From NCBI GenBank assembly GCA_030280995.1, contig JASXTE010000005.1:17809501-17873500 (forward strand): a DNA stretch of 64,000 nt, read 5' to 3'. Shown in pieces: positions 1-11,307 of this stretch (positions within the stretch are counted from its first letter, which is position 1; every line of letters begins with the position of its first letter). The notes below the pieces were generated by a model. That model was not told where the DNA came from. It did no database searches and was given only the letters and a program-made list of their open reading frames with translations. The position numbers were made by a program, and so were the translations under genes. Source of the stretch: Hemileia vastatrix (taxonomy: Eukaryota; Basidiomycota; Pucciniomycetes; Pucciniales; Zaghouaniaceae).

Positions 1-165
1 CGAGGAGGTGGAGGTGGTGGTGGTGGCGAGGGGGTGAAGGAGGAGGTGGTGGTGGCAAAGAGGAGGCAGTAGAGGTGGTGGCGAAGAGGAGGAGGTGGTG
101 GTGGTGGCGAGGGGGTGGAGGAGGTGGTAGTGGTGGCAAGGGGGTGGAGGTGGTGAATAAAGTAG
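1..165. repeat. G-rich GGT/GGA/GGC simple repeat
   Basis: Degenerate tandem runs of GGTGGT, GAGGAGG and GGCGAGGGGGTGGAGG units fill the first 165 bases. The block is far more GC-rich than the rest of the window. It continues off the left edge, so its full size is unknown. The opposite strand would read as proline/alanine-rich repeats, but no start, domain or flanking gene supports coding. Confidence 0.85.
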
Positions 166-345
166 CATAAATGCACTAATCAGATGGGCAAAAAAATGAT
201 AAAAAATGAGGTCAGTGGAAGGTTTAGGTGATGAGTGGGAAGTGGGAATTCACCGCCAAATGTGCAGTTGAGGTGTGTAGATAGAAACAAAACTTAAGTG
301 TTTGCCACCAAAACTAAGTAGCATAGAGTGAGGAGAGACTTAAGG
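166..345. other. Intergenic stretch, nothing recognised
   Basis: Mixed AT-rich sequence between the G-rich repeat and the partial TIR element. I see no long ORF, RNA gene or repeat shared with the rest of the window. Confidence 0.5.
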
Positions 346-587
346 ATGGCATCAGCAATTATAAGTTATGTGACTTTCTTAAAAATTCATCATGGATCTG
401 ATGAGTTTGGGATCAGGAATTAGGAATGGAAATTAGGGTATAAAAGGCAGGATAATACATTATTGTGGATTCCTTATCCACTAGCCCCAGTGTTAGTGGA
501 TAAGAATCTTCCACAATTAATAATGTCTGATCCTGGGAAAAAATTACTGATCCCTAATTGCGGATCCCTGAACATTGATACCCCCTA
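346..587 (-). mobile_element. Partial TIR element (second copy of the 39885-40345 element)
   Basis: Read on the minus strand from 587, this begins TAGGGGGTATCAATGTTCAG and then follows the element at 39885-40345 for about 240 bases. It includes the imperfect palindrome around TTATCCACTAG...CTAGTGGATAA. Similarity fades near 346 and no second terminal inverted repeat is visible, so the copy is truncated. No protein is encoded. It is probably a non-autonomous DNA transposon (MITE). The superfamily is not certain. Confidence 0.75.
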
Positions 588-1637
588 ATATATTATATAA
601 ATATTTTATTTTATAAGAAAAATAAATTTTATATTAATTTTATTATCATATAAATTAAGTATACATCAATTTAATTATCATATTCCATATAAGGGGACAC
701 ATATTTATGTATTTAATAAATAAATAATTAATTACACTTTTATAATATAATTAAATCCATTTAATTATCTTATATTTTAATTACATTAATTATTTAATTT
801 AAATATGTAACTAAAAATTTTCATATAAAATATTATCCATAATTAGTGGCGCTTTTTTGACCCTTAATTATGTCAATGAAATATTAAATAAATTAAAACA
901 CTTATTTAATAAAATAGTATTCAAATTCTCAATTTAAATTAGCAATATCATTAAATTAATTATTTGTTTCATTTAAACTAGTTATTTAATTACATAGTTA
1001 AAATAATTAATTAATTTTGCTTTACACTTAATTAAATTTGATTACATACTTTGTTGCGTCAAAACATTTTATTTGTTTCATTTAAAAACCCTGAAAAACA
1101 TTGTAATACCTGTTTTGACTTATTTCTCATAGTTCTTATGTCTCAGGTTTGTGTAGTTACTCACTATTTTAATTAACTGATTTGGGAATTTATGGTGGAA
1201 AAAATAGTTTCTTAATTGGGATTTAATTATTTGTTTCATATATTTTTCTCTCATTTACTATGTTTCAATTATTTTCTTTTATCATCTTGTTTTATCTTAT
1301 TAGTATTTTGTATATACTCATTTGTAGCGCTTCAGAGGTCCCCTTGCTTATAAAAAGGCCTTGGGTATTCCCCTTTAGCCTTATCACTTACTTACTCATC
1401 ATATTTTAAATATTACATTATATTTTATTATTACTTGTGGTGCAAAGTCCCCTTAAATATTAAATAAAATTATAAGGTTGTTTTAAGAATATTCAAATAT
1501 TTAGAGGTTGATAATTGAGCAGAGAGAAATTAATAGTACTTACTAGTATAACTACTCTATCCCACATCCATCTTGTCTATTAGACAAACTATTTCATCAT
1601 CCAGTTCCTTTTATTCCTCTCTTTTTCCTTTCATTTT
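588..1637. other. AT-rich non-coding stretch with an LTR-promoter-like patch
   Basis: Very AT-rich sequence with no ORF of note. Around 1340-1410 it carries TATAAAAA (1349-1356) followed by a CACTTACTTACTCATC-like stretch. This resembles the promoter/start region of the family A LTRs, which have TATAAAAG followed by CATTCCTTACTTACTTA. It may be an old LTR of a related family, or the left part of the A3 5' LTR. No LTR ends could be identified. Confidence 0.4.
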
Positions 1638-1642
1638 ACTCT

Positions 1643-2546
1643 TGTCAAGAGGTCTTTCAAGTCTAGAAGGTTTCACAGGGAGGTCCAATGGCTGTAACAA
1701 TGGGTTTTGAAGGATTAAAACTTGGGTACGTATTTTCTTATCTTAAAGATTATTGTCAAGGTCGCTTTCAAGTCTAGAATGTTTTTCAAGGAGGTCCAAG
1801 GGTGGCAACAAGGGGTTTACAGGATTTCAAACTAGGTACGTATTTTCTTATCTTTTAAAGATTAATTATTTAAATATGAAGAGGTAAAGAGGTAGAATAC
1901 TATTATTTTTAAAGGTTTAGAATTAAGGTGAATGTAAGTACTAAAGCAAAAATTTTATAATAATAAACAGATGTTGTATATAGTTGTAATAAAAATGAGT
2001 AACGTAAGGAATGACTTTGAAAGGTAAAATGTGAGGGCCTTTTATAGGCAAACATGAGGGACATAAAGATACAAAAATTTCACCATCAATTACAAGGGTG
2101 TGAGAAAGAAGCTGACTAATAAAAGTATATATAAAATATAAAAGAAAAGATAGATTAATTGATACGTCAACAAGGCATTATGTTTATTGGTAATAAAGCA
2201 TGAGTTCCCTTGGAATTTCACAATTAATACAATGTAATTTAGTTAATTATATTGACTTCACAGAAATCCAGATCTCTCAGTCAAGGAATATAATAATTTT
2301 AAGGTTTTTTTATTATAATTTTATTATTAATCTTTATTCCCATTTAACTGCATTATTGAGCATGGTGTTTAGGGAGTAAAAATATATGGGACATTTTCTT
2401 ACATTAATTAATTATACTACTTAATATACTTAGTTGTAAGTAATACATAAGTAAAAAATTAAGTTTTAGTAAGAAAAAGGGGTGTGGCTTCATCTCAGTA
2501 AAATAATAATTTATTTTACCGGGTAAGTCTAGTAGCCTGGCTGACA
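1643..2546 (-). repeat. A1 3' LTR, with a duplicated 111-bp terminus
   Basis: On the minus strand it starts TGTCAGCCAGGCTAC at 2546 and is homologous to 26263-27056 and to the A2 LTRs. The stretch 1754-2546 already has the normal LTR length (793 bp). An extra 111-bp copy of the LTR terminus (1643-1753) lies outside it, next to the TSD. The outer copy matches the 5' LTR end better than the inner one does. Confidence 0.88.
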
Positions 2547-2558
2547 CTCCCTCACTCT
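2547..2558 (-). promoter_or_regulatory. A1 polypurine tract
   Basis: On the minus strand AGAGTGAGGGAG directly precedes the 3' LTR start TGTCAG. The same tract precedes the 3' LTRs of A2 (AGAGTGAGGAAG), A3 (AGAGTGAGGGAG) and C (AGAGTGAGAAAG). In this position it is the expected plus-strand primer for reverse transcription. Confidence 0.75.
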
Positions 2559-2578
2559 AAAAAAACAATAAAAAAATG

Positions 2579-4126
2579 CTATGATTTTTTCTTTTTATAC
2601 TTTTTTAGTAGAGTAGGAAGATTAGATTTCTCCTTTCCAGGTATCCAAGAATCATATTCAGATGATTTATTCTTGAATCTCAATAAGTATTCTGTACCTT
2701 TTTCAGCAGTGACAATTCTATCATTCAGAATTTTTTCAATTTCTGCTGTTTCAGTGATTTCATTTGGGGTTTTCTTTGGTCTTACCCTCCTTTTTGGAAA
2801 TAAATCACTATTAGATGTGTAAGGTTTCAGAAGAGATATTGGAAAAACAGGATGTTTTCTGTCATATGGAGAATACAAAATAACCTAAACTGCATTATCT
2901 CCAATCATTCTTCTGACAACAAATGGGTCTTTTAATTTGTTATTACCTTGTAAATTGAAGTGGACTGTAGAAATCAACACTTCATCACCCTTTTTAAAAG
3001 TGTATTCTTTATGGGATTTGTCCCATCTCTTCTTCTCATATTCAAATGATTTTTCAATACATTTTTGAGCATGACTTCTGCAAAGTTGTTGCATTTGAAG
3101 AAATGATTTTACACCAGGATGTAAATCCAATTTAGTTATTTTTTTATTGAGAATTTGGGCAGTAGTATTTGGAACATATCCAAGCCAGAGCTCAATAGGC
3201 TTTCTTTGAGTAACAGAATGAACAGTGCTATTATAAGCGAATTCCAACCCAGGAAGTAAAGTAACCCAATCATGAGAGAATCTGTCAATATCTTTATACT
3301 CAAGGCCAAAGGCACAATACCTTCTTATCATGTCCTCTAATGTCTGAATCATTCTTTCAGCTAAGCCATCAGTCTGAGGATGATGGGCAGTAGAAAGTTT
3401 CAGATCACAACCACAAACATCCATCAGAGACATCAAAAATTCAGAAGTAAATTTTGGGTCTCTGTCAGAGATGATGGATTTAGGAAAACCAGCAGTATTA
3501 AACATATGAGACCACCATAAGAAAGCTAATTCTTTAGTGGAAAAATCCTTGTGGGTAGGGATGAATTTACACATTTTAGTGAATCTGTCCACAATCACCC
3601 AACAAAAGTTATAACTGTCTTTTCCAGAAATAGGTAATCCTGTTACAAAATCCATGTTTATTATCTGCCATGATGCATCAGGAGGTTCAATATGTTGCAT
3701 TAATCCTGCTATTTTACCAGTCAATCTTTTTGATTTTTGGAAAGAATCACAAGATTCAACATATAATTTGGTGTCTTTAGACATATTAACCCACCAAGCA
3801 GTGTTCTTAACTCTGATCATTGTTTTATTAAGATCAAAATGTCCAGCTAATATGTCATCATGACAAATTTTCAAGATGATTTCTTTCATAGAAGGAGGAA
3901 TAACAATTACATTACTCAACTTTCTTCTATAATATAGATATCCTTCATCTATAGAAAATTTAACTTTTTCCAAAGCCTTCTGGTACTTTGGTGGAAGGGT
4001 TTTAATTAATGCTTGTATCAAAGCATTCTTTGGATAATTTAATATGGTGCATAACTTTTTTAAGTCAGTGTCCTTATCATATGAATCCAGAATAAGCTGT
4101 AATAGCTCTTCCTCCATATCAACCAC
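2579..4126 (-). pseudogene. A1 integrase with chromodomain-like tail (broken)
   Basis: This is the last part of the A1 polyprotein, in one reading frame interrupted by a stop near 2885 (GAG to TAG compared with A2). From the N-terminus: an HHCC zinc-binding region starting HDDILAGHF, in which the last Cys pair reads CDSF instead of CDSC, so one zinc ligand is lost. Then the DDE core, with NMDFVTG, ISDRDPKF and GLAERMIQ supplying the two Asp and the Glu. Then the KRWDKSHKEYTFKKGDEVL segment and a basic linker. The final 50-60 residues (EIEKILNDRI...SEYDSWIPG...LLKKY) look like a diverged chromodomain that may target chromatin during integration. Confidence 0.85.
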
Positions 4127-5604
4127 ATATATCCCATGTATATGAATAATTTCATCCTCAGGATCATAAGCAGGATTAGAGTCATCATTTGTTTAAGGTA
4201 ACCTTGATAAAATATCCAAATTTGAGTGAACAATACCAGCCCTATAAATAATTGTCATTCTCCCTATGTATTCCTGAACAGCTAAATGCCATCTGAACAT
4301 ATTTCTGTTAGGTGTTTTCAAGTTTAAAAGGGATTTAACTGCACTTCAGTCAGTGAAAAGTTCAAATTTTTGGTCATCTAGGTAATAATGTAGCTTCACC
4401 AGAGCCCACATTACAGCTAAACATTCAAGCAGGGTAGCACCATATTTCAATTCACTATTTCTCAAGGTTCTTGAAATATAACAAATTACTACTTCTGATA
4501 CTTAATCATTTATCACTTGTTTTTGATGGAGGGCAGCACCAAGACCAATAAAACTGGCATCAGTATATAAAACAAATGGTTGATTAAAGTCAGGTAAAGC
4601 AACAATAGGTGCTGACATCAAACATTGTTTCATAGTGTCAAAAGATCTTTGTCTTTCACTATTCCAGACAAAAGCAACATCCTTTCTAGTTTATTGGGTA
4701 AGGGGTAAAGCTATAACTTGGTAATTTCTAATATACTGTCTATAGTATCCACATATTCCCAAAAAACTCTGTAGCTCTCCAACTGTAGTAGGAGCCTTCA
4801 CCTGTTGTATGGCTGCCACTTTGTTTTGGTCAACACATATTTGTAAGCCTGAATCAACATGACCAAGAACTTTTAAAGAATGGAAACCAAATTTACATTT
4901 CTTCAAAGCAAGTGTCATATTTATTTCATCCATTTTCTGGAACACTTTAGACAGATGGTTGAGATGGTCCTCAAATGTTTTTGAGAATATAATGATATCA
5001 TCAATATAAACCATCAGCCATCCTTCAATTATCTCCTGATGGAATGTTTTATCCATAACGTTTTGGAAAACTGAAGGGGCATTTTTCGGGCCAAATGGCA
5101 TCCTAACATACTTATAAATACCTATATGAGTAGCAATCATCAGAAAATTCTGAGAATTTTTCTCAACAGGTACCTGGTGATATCCCTTGTTACCATCCAA
5201 ACAGCTGATATATTTAGCACCCTTTAAAGTAGCATGTATAGAGCTTATTCTAGGTAAAGGTTAGATATCATTAACAGTATAAGTATTTGGTGCTCTATAA
5301 TCACCACATAACCTGGCTTTATCTTTCTCATATGAAATTAGGACAGGTGAGATAACACAATATTTAGGTGTTTCAACTACCTTTTCAATAATATTCATTT
5401 TTAAAAGGGTAGATATATTGTCTTCAATATCTTTTCTCTTTGTGGGAGAAGCAAGATAAGGCTTCTTCTTTAAAATAGGTGTTATATCAGTCAATGGACA
5501 AGACAATGGAAGTTTCTTTCTTCATTAACTAATCCCAGTTCATGTGACCCATGAGAAAAGGCCATATGAAAAGACTTTATCAAGTTAATGATGCCATCTT
5601 CATC
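4127..5604 (-). pseudogene. A1 reverse transcriptase and RNase H (broken)
   Basis: RT fingers/palm: PYLASPTKRKDIEDNIS, ISPVLISYEKDKARLCGDYRA, then LDGNKGYHQVPVEKNSQ and the catalytic MVYIDDIIIF near 5010. RNase H follows (YTDASFIGLGA, then the TD.SAVKSL site). The frame from 5506 down to 2579 is continuous, but stops interrupt it near 5260, 4690, 4500, 4345 and 4190. A one-base deletion lies between 5506 and 5605. The order RT, RNase H, integrase places the element in Ty3/gypsy (Metaviridae). No functional enzyme can be made from this copy. Confidence 0.87.
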
Positions 5605-6366
5605 CTAACCAGAAAGTTGTTCTCCAAAAGAGGCATTGTCAATTTCAGACATAAGGGCATGCATTTCTTTTTTAGATCTCCCTTTATATTGAACCACATA
5701 ATTACATGTGTTAAATTCTGGTTTTAATAATTTTTTAATGGAGGAAATCTTGAATTTTATCTTCCCATTCATCCCCTTTGTGAAACATTGGTTTGAGGGA
5801 TCCAATTTTATGACATACTTGGTTAAAATATCATTCCCCACAATAAAACAATTACTTAATTATCATTTTTCATGACAACAAAATCACAAATAGCTCTTAG
5901 AAAACCATTTTTATATTTAAAAAACACTCTGGCTTTGTATTTACCAATGGGGGACACAACAGAGCCATAACCTCTCCAGTTTTCAGAAATGATAGGCATA
6001 AGTTTTGATTTATAGTATTGATCTACTGAAGAAAGTGCTCTTTCAGAAACTACACTTCCTCCAGCTCCAGAATCCAGAACAACTTCATTGCTGGTTACAT
6101 TAATCAAGACTGGTGCCTTAAGAGGGGCAATAACAATTGAGCTATCCTCAATGTTCTTTATGATCTCAGCATCCTCAACTGTAGATAAAGCATTATTATA
6201 AATATCAATAGTATTTAAATAATGAATATCCTCTTCCAGAATCAAGATTTCTTGTTGAGATTCATATGAAATATTGCTGGCACAATCACTTGAAGTATCA
6301 TCTAGCGCTACTGTGTCATAAGCATGCTCCTCTGTTTGTTCTACAAGATTTATCTTCTTGTTACAA
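5605..6366 (-). pseudogene. A1 aspartic protease region (broken)
   Basis: After an acidic, poorly conserved linker (residues rich in E, D, S), the segment carries VLDSGAGGSVVSERAL near 6083. This is the D-S/T-G active site of a retropepsin that would cut Gag-Pol. The frame is shifted by one base just after the zinc knuckle (about 6363) and shifted back near 5860, so the protease frame is locally displaced but otherwise similar to A2 and A3. The C-terminal GNDILTKYVIKLDPSNQCF part lies at 5841-5605. Confidence 0.83.
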
Positions 6367-8160
6367 AACATGGCCCTTCTGCCAAGGCTTGTTGCACTTG
6401 AAGCAAGTGTTTGTTGCATACTTTTTAGGTGCAACAGGGGCAGAAGGTTTACCAACCTTTTCCAGAGGTCTCTGTTGGTAATTGGAGGGTTTCTCCCAAG
6501 TGGTTCTAGGAATGAATCTTCTGGCATCATACTTGTTGTTTAGAAGAATTTCATTACAAGTATTGATGAAAGAAGAAGGTTCTCTGGTGAGCTCAGTCCT
6601 AGCCACAATCAAGTCTCTCAAAGACATTGGTAATTTATAAAGGATCCTGTCCTTCCATAACTCAAACTCCATTTTTGGGTCCATAGCTCTTAAGATTTTT
6701 CTAAGTTTCATTAAGAACTCAATCGGTTTATCAGTAGTAGAACTATATTTAGTTTCCTCATACTTCCTTTGTTGAGCCATCCTAAACTTGAAGCCCCCAA
6801 ATTGTGCTTTAATTAATTTTTTCCAATCTTCCCATGAGTAATCATTCTCATCCAAGAGGAAAGATTTATACCACATTAGGGCTACATTGGTAAATAAAGA
6901 AATTATCTTAGACACAATTTCCTCATCTGGAAGTTTGTAAGAGTTTTTCAAATTATCAATTCTTCAAATGAATTGTTGCCAATCAAAAGAAGAATCACCA
7001 TCAAATGCTGGGTATTGGTCAATTTTTCGCCAATTCTTTTGATTTGAAGGAGTCTCCTTAGTACCATCTTGTTTCTTAGTAAGAAGCAGCTGTAACTTCT
7101 CCAATTGTGCAGAAATCTCATTGTTTAATCCCTCTGTTGAAGATCCTGGTGCATCATCAATTTTTGATGGAAACTCAGTGGTATCAACAGGTATTTCTGG
7201 AACTAATTTTACTTTATATGAACTAGCCACAGGTAACCTTGGAGTATCCTGCACTATATGTTCCTTTAAAGAAATGTCAGAATATTTTTGATCATTAAAC
7301 AATGAGTTCAATTTCTCTTCAATGGTTGTTAGTCTGGTTTTCACTCTTGGAAGACTAGATAAACTCTCATTGATTGTTGCAAAAGATAACTAATTTTTAT
7401 TTTGAAAAGATGAATAATGGTCATTCAATCTTTTCAGATTAATCTTATCTATCTCAAGCTCCTGGCAACAGATGGACACAGTATCTTGTAATTTAGACAA
7501 ATCATTTTTAATATTTTGCCACAAAGCAACCTACTTTTCATGGATTGCTTTATAATTAAACAAATCATCAGAAACTCTCAGCAATTCACTCCTTAATGAT
7601 TGATAACCTTGTTCAGTTAACAAACCATTAAAATTTTGAGTCAATTGCATATTGTTCATTATATGATTTTGCTTTGCAATAATATCTCTCAAATACTCAT
7701 CATTTATTTTTGCTACATCTGGAGTGTTTTTCAATAAGGAAACAGAGTAACTTTCCAGATTCTCATAAAACTCAGGATCAAGTGTTTCATCAATAACAGC
7801 CATATCAGGATTTATCATTGAAGTAGCAATTAAAACAAAGGTATTAGATACATGAGTGATTTGTCTACTACTCTCAGCCTCTACTGGTCTCAAGGTTTCA
7901 TCTTCCCTTCCAGATTTACCTGAACAAACAGAATCAGCTACAAGAAATGGTACTTGAGAATCAATAGAGGGGCTTACCAAGGTTTTCTGGGCAAGATCAT
8001 ATTTTTTTTTCTCTTTCTGCCTCCTTGATAAGGGTGAGAAGGTGTCGGGTTGAATCGGCTGGGTCTTGATGGACCTGCTTGAGGCAATTGAGTCTGTTGA
8101 TTTTGAGACAGGTAATCCCACTGAGTTTTCAGGCACTCCCACTGCCACTTGAATACTTAC
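6361..8160 (-). pseudogene. A1 gag, polyprotein frame (broken)
   Basis: Main Gag frame of A1 downstream of the A2 insertion point. It starts inside a Ser/Lys-rich segment and passes through TLVSPSIDSQ at the stop of the overlapping short ORF. It continues through helical, coiled-coil-like sequence (NPDMAVIDETLDPEFYENL, MKTRLTTIEEKLNSLFND). The retrotransposon-gag capsid domain follows (NWRKIDQYPAFDGDSSFDW, VALMWYKSFLLDENDYSWEDW, AQFGG), with a knuckle of type CX2CX3WX2GHX ending at 6361. Stops fall near 7530, 7389 and 6963, and a frameshift near 6363 removes the last knuckle Cys. Confidence 0.82.
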
Positions 8161-8950
8161 TTTCAGCCAGGCTACTAGACTTACCCGGTAAAATAATTAA
8201 TTATTTTACTGAGATGAATCCAGACCCCTTTTTCTTACTAACAATTTATTATTTACTTATGTATTACTTACAACTAACTAGTTAAGTATATTAGGTAGTA
8301 TAAATAATTAATGTAAATAAATGTCCCATACATTTTTACTCCCTAACACCCTGCTCAATAGTATAGTTGATTGGGAATAAAAATTTATAATAAAATTATA
8401 ATAAAAAAAACCTTAAGATTATTATATTACTTCATTGAGAGATCTGGAAATACATGAAATTAATATAATTAATTTAATTGTGATTTAATTAATTGTGACA
8501 GTCCAAGGAACTCATACTTTGTTACTAATAAAATTGATGCCCTTGTTGATGTACCAATTAATTTATTTTCTTATGTCATATATATACTCTTTTAGTCATC
8601 TTCTTTCTCACATCCTTACAGTAGATGGTGTAAATTCTGTGTCTTTTATTCACTCATGTTTTGCTTATAAAAGGCCCTCACTTTTGTGCTTTTCATAACA
8701 TTCATTCCTTACTTACTTATTACATTTACAATAAATAAATCATTATTTCTATACTTTATAACATTAGTATTTACATCAACGTAATTCTAAGCTATAAAAT
8801 ATATTAATATTTAAAACACCTCTTATATATTGAGTAAAAACAATCAATTAGATTAAGAAATACGTACTTTGTTTTTAAGAGTCCATTAAATCCCTTAAAA
8901 TCCTCGTATAACCCTCGAATTAATCTTATAGACCAAAGGACCCCTTGACA
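8161..8950 (+). repeat. A2 5' LTR
   Basis: About 790 bp, starting TTTCAGCCAGG (T for the usual G at position 2) and ending CCCCTTGACA. It is nearly identical to 24199-24991 and homologous to both A1 LTRs. A TATAAAA box lies at 8666-8672, followed by a CATTCCTTACTTACTTA-like start region. Confidence 0.93.
8660..8740 (+). promoter_or_regulatory. LTR promoter: TATA box and start region
   Basis: TTGCTTATAAAAGGCCCTCAC is followed about 40 bases later by ATTCATTCCTTACTTACTTA. The same arrangement is present in the 3' LTR (around 24706-24770), in A1 and, altered, in A3. It most likely sets the 5' end of the element RNA. Confidence 0.6.
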
Positions 8951-9796
8951 ATTGGAGGCCTTCCCAAATTATCAACGGCACATCATTATTTGAGGCCGGA
9001 AAATTGAAGGGACCATTGCCATTCGAGTACCTGTAAGGTTGAGAGAGCGACAAAACGACGAACGTCATGCATCACGTGACAAAAATTTTTGCTGCAAACG
9101 GGAATCAAACTGCGCTCAAAAATTTAGGTTCATATATTGACTGGATGTCGTATATTTTGTGGTAATTATTGAAATTACTATTTGTGGGTCACTTTGCACT
9201 CTTCATCTGCTATGTATTTCCTTTTACTCAGCACTCTGTAAGTGGAATTAATTTGCTCATTTTACAGGGGGAGGTGTCTGGTAATTTGGAATTATTTTTT
9301 TATTTATATTTTTTTTATTTTTCCTAGTTGTCAGTAATAGAGAAATTGTGTTCTTAGTCCTAGAAGTAATAAAAAATTATATTTTAATATTAATTATTAT
9401 GATTTTAAGTTGACTTTTTGTCCTTATAAATTAAAATTTATTTGTTCCAGTTGACAAATTGTCCTGACAATAAAATTTTTTTTATTAATAAAATTAATAT
9501 TTAATTACTTCAGTTGAAATTAAGTCCTGGTAGTTAATTAATCAGTTAATTTAAATCCTGATAATAATTATCATAAAGTTATTAATAAAATTTTTTTATT
9601 TATTTCTTCAGTTGATTATTTTATAATCCTGGTTTTAAATTATTTTGAATTAATAAATTAATTATTATTTAGTTGATTTTTTTCCTAAAAAGATTTTTTT
9701 ATTATTATTTTTATTTTATTTATTTCAAATAAAAAGTAAAAATAAAAGACTAATTCATCTTATTTTCTCCTTTCTTCATTTCAGTTGAATTTGAAA
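8951..9796 (+). other. A2 primer-binding region and untranslated leader
   Basis: Directly after the LTR comes ATTGGAGGCCTTCCC. The same position reads TTGGGAACCTTTCCG in A1, CTGGGTGTCTTTCC in C and ATTGGGGACCTTTCC in D, so a TGG-starting primer-binding site is likely. It would pair with an RNA ending in CCA. The remaining 800 bases are AT-rich leader, conserved in A1 and A3 (GTTCATATATTGAC, CAGCACTCTGTAAGTGG, ACAGGGGGAGGTGTCTGG), with no ORF. Confidence 0.65.
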
Positions 9797-10366
9797 ATGG
9801 CTGACCAAAGTGTTTCTGCTGCACGTGAAGAGGAACTGGAATTAATTGATTATGATCAGGCTACTTCTGTGAGTTCTACTTTGACAAGAAAAATATCTCA
9901 AATTAATCAATCCTTGCCCCAAACAGGATGTGGAGATGGAAGAAGTGGAAATCCTGGTAGACAAAACTCAGGATCAGAAACCTGTAATTAACCCCCCAGA
10001 AGAACTTCCAAAAGGATTCAGAATAAAAAAGATGCCATTGCCTCAACAGGTAAAGAATCTGTCAACTCACATAAAGGAACTAAAGACAGAAGACTTGAGA
10101 GTGAGTGCAAGAGTAGATGCTCTGGAAGAAAAGTTAAGAAAGATAGCTGCCTTTCTTCAAGAGAAGAGGAAACCTCTTCCCCCCAGGGATCATCAACAAT
10201 TGGCTCCTCAGCAGCCAGGGAAAGTGGAAGTGTCCAAGTGGGAGTGGGATTGGTTAAACACTCAGTGGGACTACCTGTCTAAAAATCAGCATCAGTTGCC
10301 TCAAGCAGGTCTGTCAAGACCCAGCCAAGTCAACCCCACACCTCCTCACCCCTATCAAGGAGGCTA
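9797..10366 (+). CDS. A2 spliced short Gag-like ORF: coiled coil, KWxWDW and HPY motifs
   Basis: ATG at 9797 (MADQSVSAAREEELELIDYD). Exon 1 is 72 nt (24 codons) to 9868; exon 2 starts at 9927 in phase 0 with DVEMEEVEILVDKTQ. The product is about 170 residues: an acidic N-terminus, a predicted coiled coil (QQVKNLSTHIKELKTED, VDALEEKLRKIAAFLQ), a conserved KWEWDWLNTQWDYL segment and HPYQGG at the end. The same protein pattern is seen in A1, C and D, so this frame is under selection. In A1, C and D it ends ProTrp-stop at CCTTGGTRAG. In A2 a one-base deletion near 10368 gives an earlier stop. The function is unknown; a nucleic-acid or Gag partner role is only inference. Confidence 0.65.
9869..9926 (+). 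other. Predicted 58-nt intron in A2 gag
   Basis: Donor GTGAGT at 9869 and acceptor AACAG at 9926. Splicing is in phase 0 and joins MADQ...QATS to DVEMEEVEIL. The A1 copy (25295-25352) and the diverged element D (61992-62049) have an intron of exactly the same length at the same place, with GTGAGT and GTAAGT donors and CAG acceptors. Confidence 0.75.
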
Positions 10367-10386
10367 AGAAGAAAATCCAATATGGT

Positions 10387-11307
10387 CCTGCCCAGAAAAC
10401 CTTGGTAAGCCCCTCTATTGATTCTCAAGTGCCATTTCTTGTAGCTGATTCTTTTCCTTCAGGTAAATCTGAGAGGGAAGATGAAACCTATAGACCAGTA
10501 GAGGCTGGGAGTAGTAGACAAATCACTCATGTATCTAATCCTTTACTTTTAATTGCTACTTCAATGATTAACCCTGATATGGCTGTAATTGATGAAACTC
10601 TTGACCCTGAGTTTTATGAGAGTCTGGAAAGTTACTCTGTTTCCTTATTGAGAAACACTCCAGATGTAGCAAAGATTAATGATGAGTATTTGAGAGATAT
10701 TATTGCAAAGGAGAATCATATTATGAACAATATGCAATTAACTCAGAAGTTTAATGGTTTATTAACTGAGCAAGGGTATAAATCATTAAGGAGTGAATTG
10801 CAGAAATTCTCTGATGATTTCTTTAATTATAAAACAACTTATGAAAAGAAGGTTTCTTTGTGGCAAAATATCAAAAATGATTTGTCCAAATTAAAAGACA
10901 CTGTATCTATCTGTTGTCTGGAGCTGGAGATAGATAAGATGAATCTGAAAAGATTGAATGACCATTATTCATCTTTTTAAAATAAAAATCAGTTATCTTT
11001 TGCAACAATCAATGAGAGTTTATCTAGTCTTCCAAGAATGAAAACAAGACTAACAACCATTGAAGAGAAATTGAACTCATTGTTGAATGACCAAAAATAT
11101 TCTGACATCTCTTTAAAGGAACATATAGTGCAGCATGCTCAAATCTTACCTGTGGCTAGTTCATCTAAAGTAAAAATAGTTCCAGAGATACCTGTTGATA
11201 CCAATGAGCTTCCATCAAAAATTGATGATGCACCAGGATCTTCAACAGAGGGATTGAAAAATGAGATTACAGCCCAATTGGAGAAGTTACAGCTGCTTCT
11301 TACTCAG
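10387..11307 (+). pseudogene. A2 gag, polyprotein frame, 5' part (broken)
   Basis: Frame from GPAQKTLVSPSIDSQ onward. It overlaps the end of the short ORF by nucleotide context and continues through MINPDMAVIDETLDPEFYES, LRSELQKFSDDF and MKTRLTTIEEKLNSLLND (coiled-coil-like). A stop at about 10978 (CAA-rich FQNK to F-stop) breaks it. The frame is then interrupted by element B inside LLLTQ. It resumes at 19659. Confidence 0.78.
11303..11307 (+). repeat. Target-site duplication of element B (CTCAG, left)
   Basis: CTCAG immediately before TGTCAGGCG, matched by CTCAG at 19654-19658 immediately after ...GGTGACA. It is the 5-bp duplication expected for Ty3/gypsy integration. Confidence 0.9.

Noticed and set aside
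3654..3863. Plus-strand ORF antisense to the A1 integrase (also 22896-23078 antisense to A2)
   Set aside because: Mirror frame of a conserved integrase coding strand. It recurs only because the coding strand is conserved.
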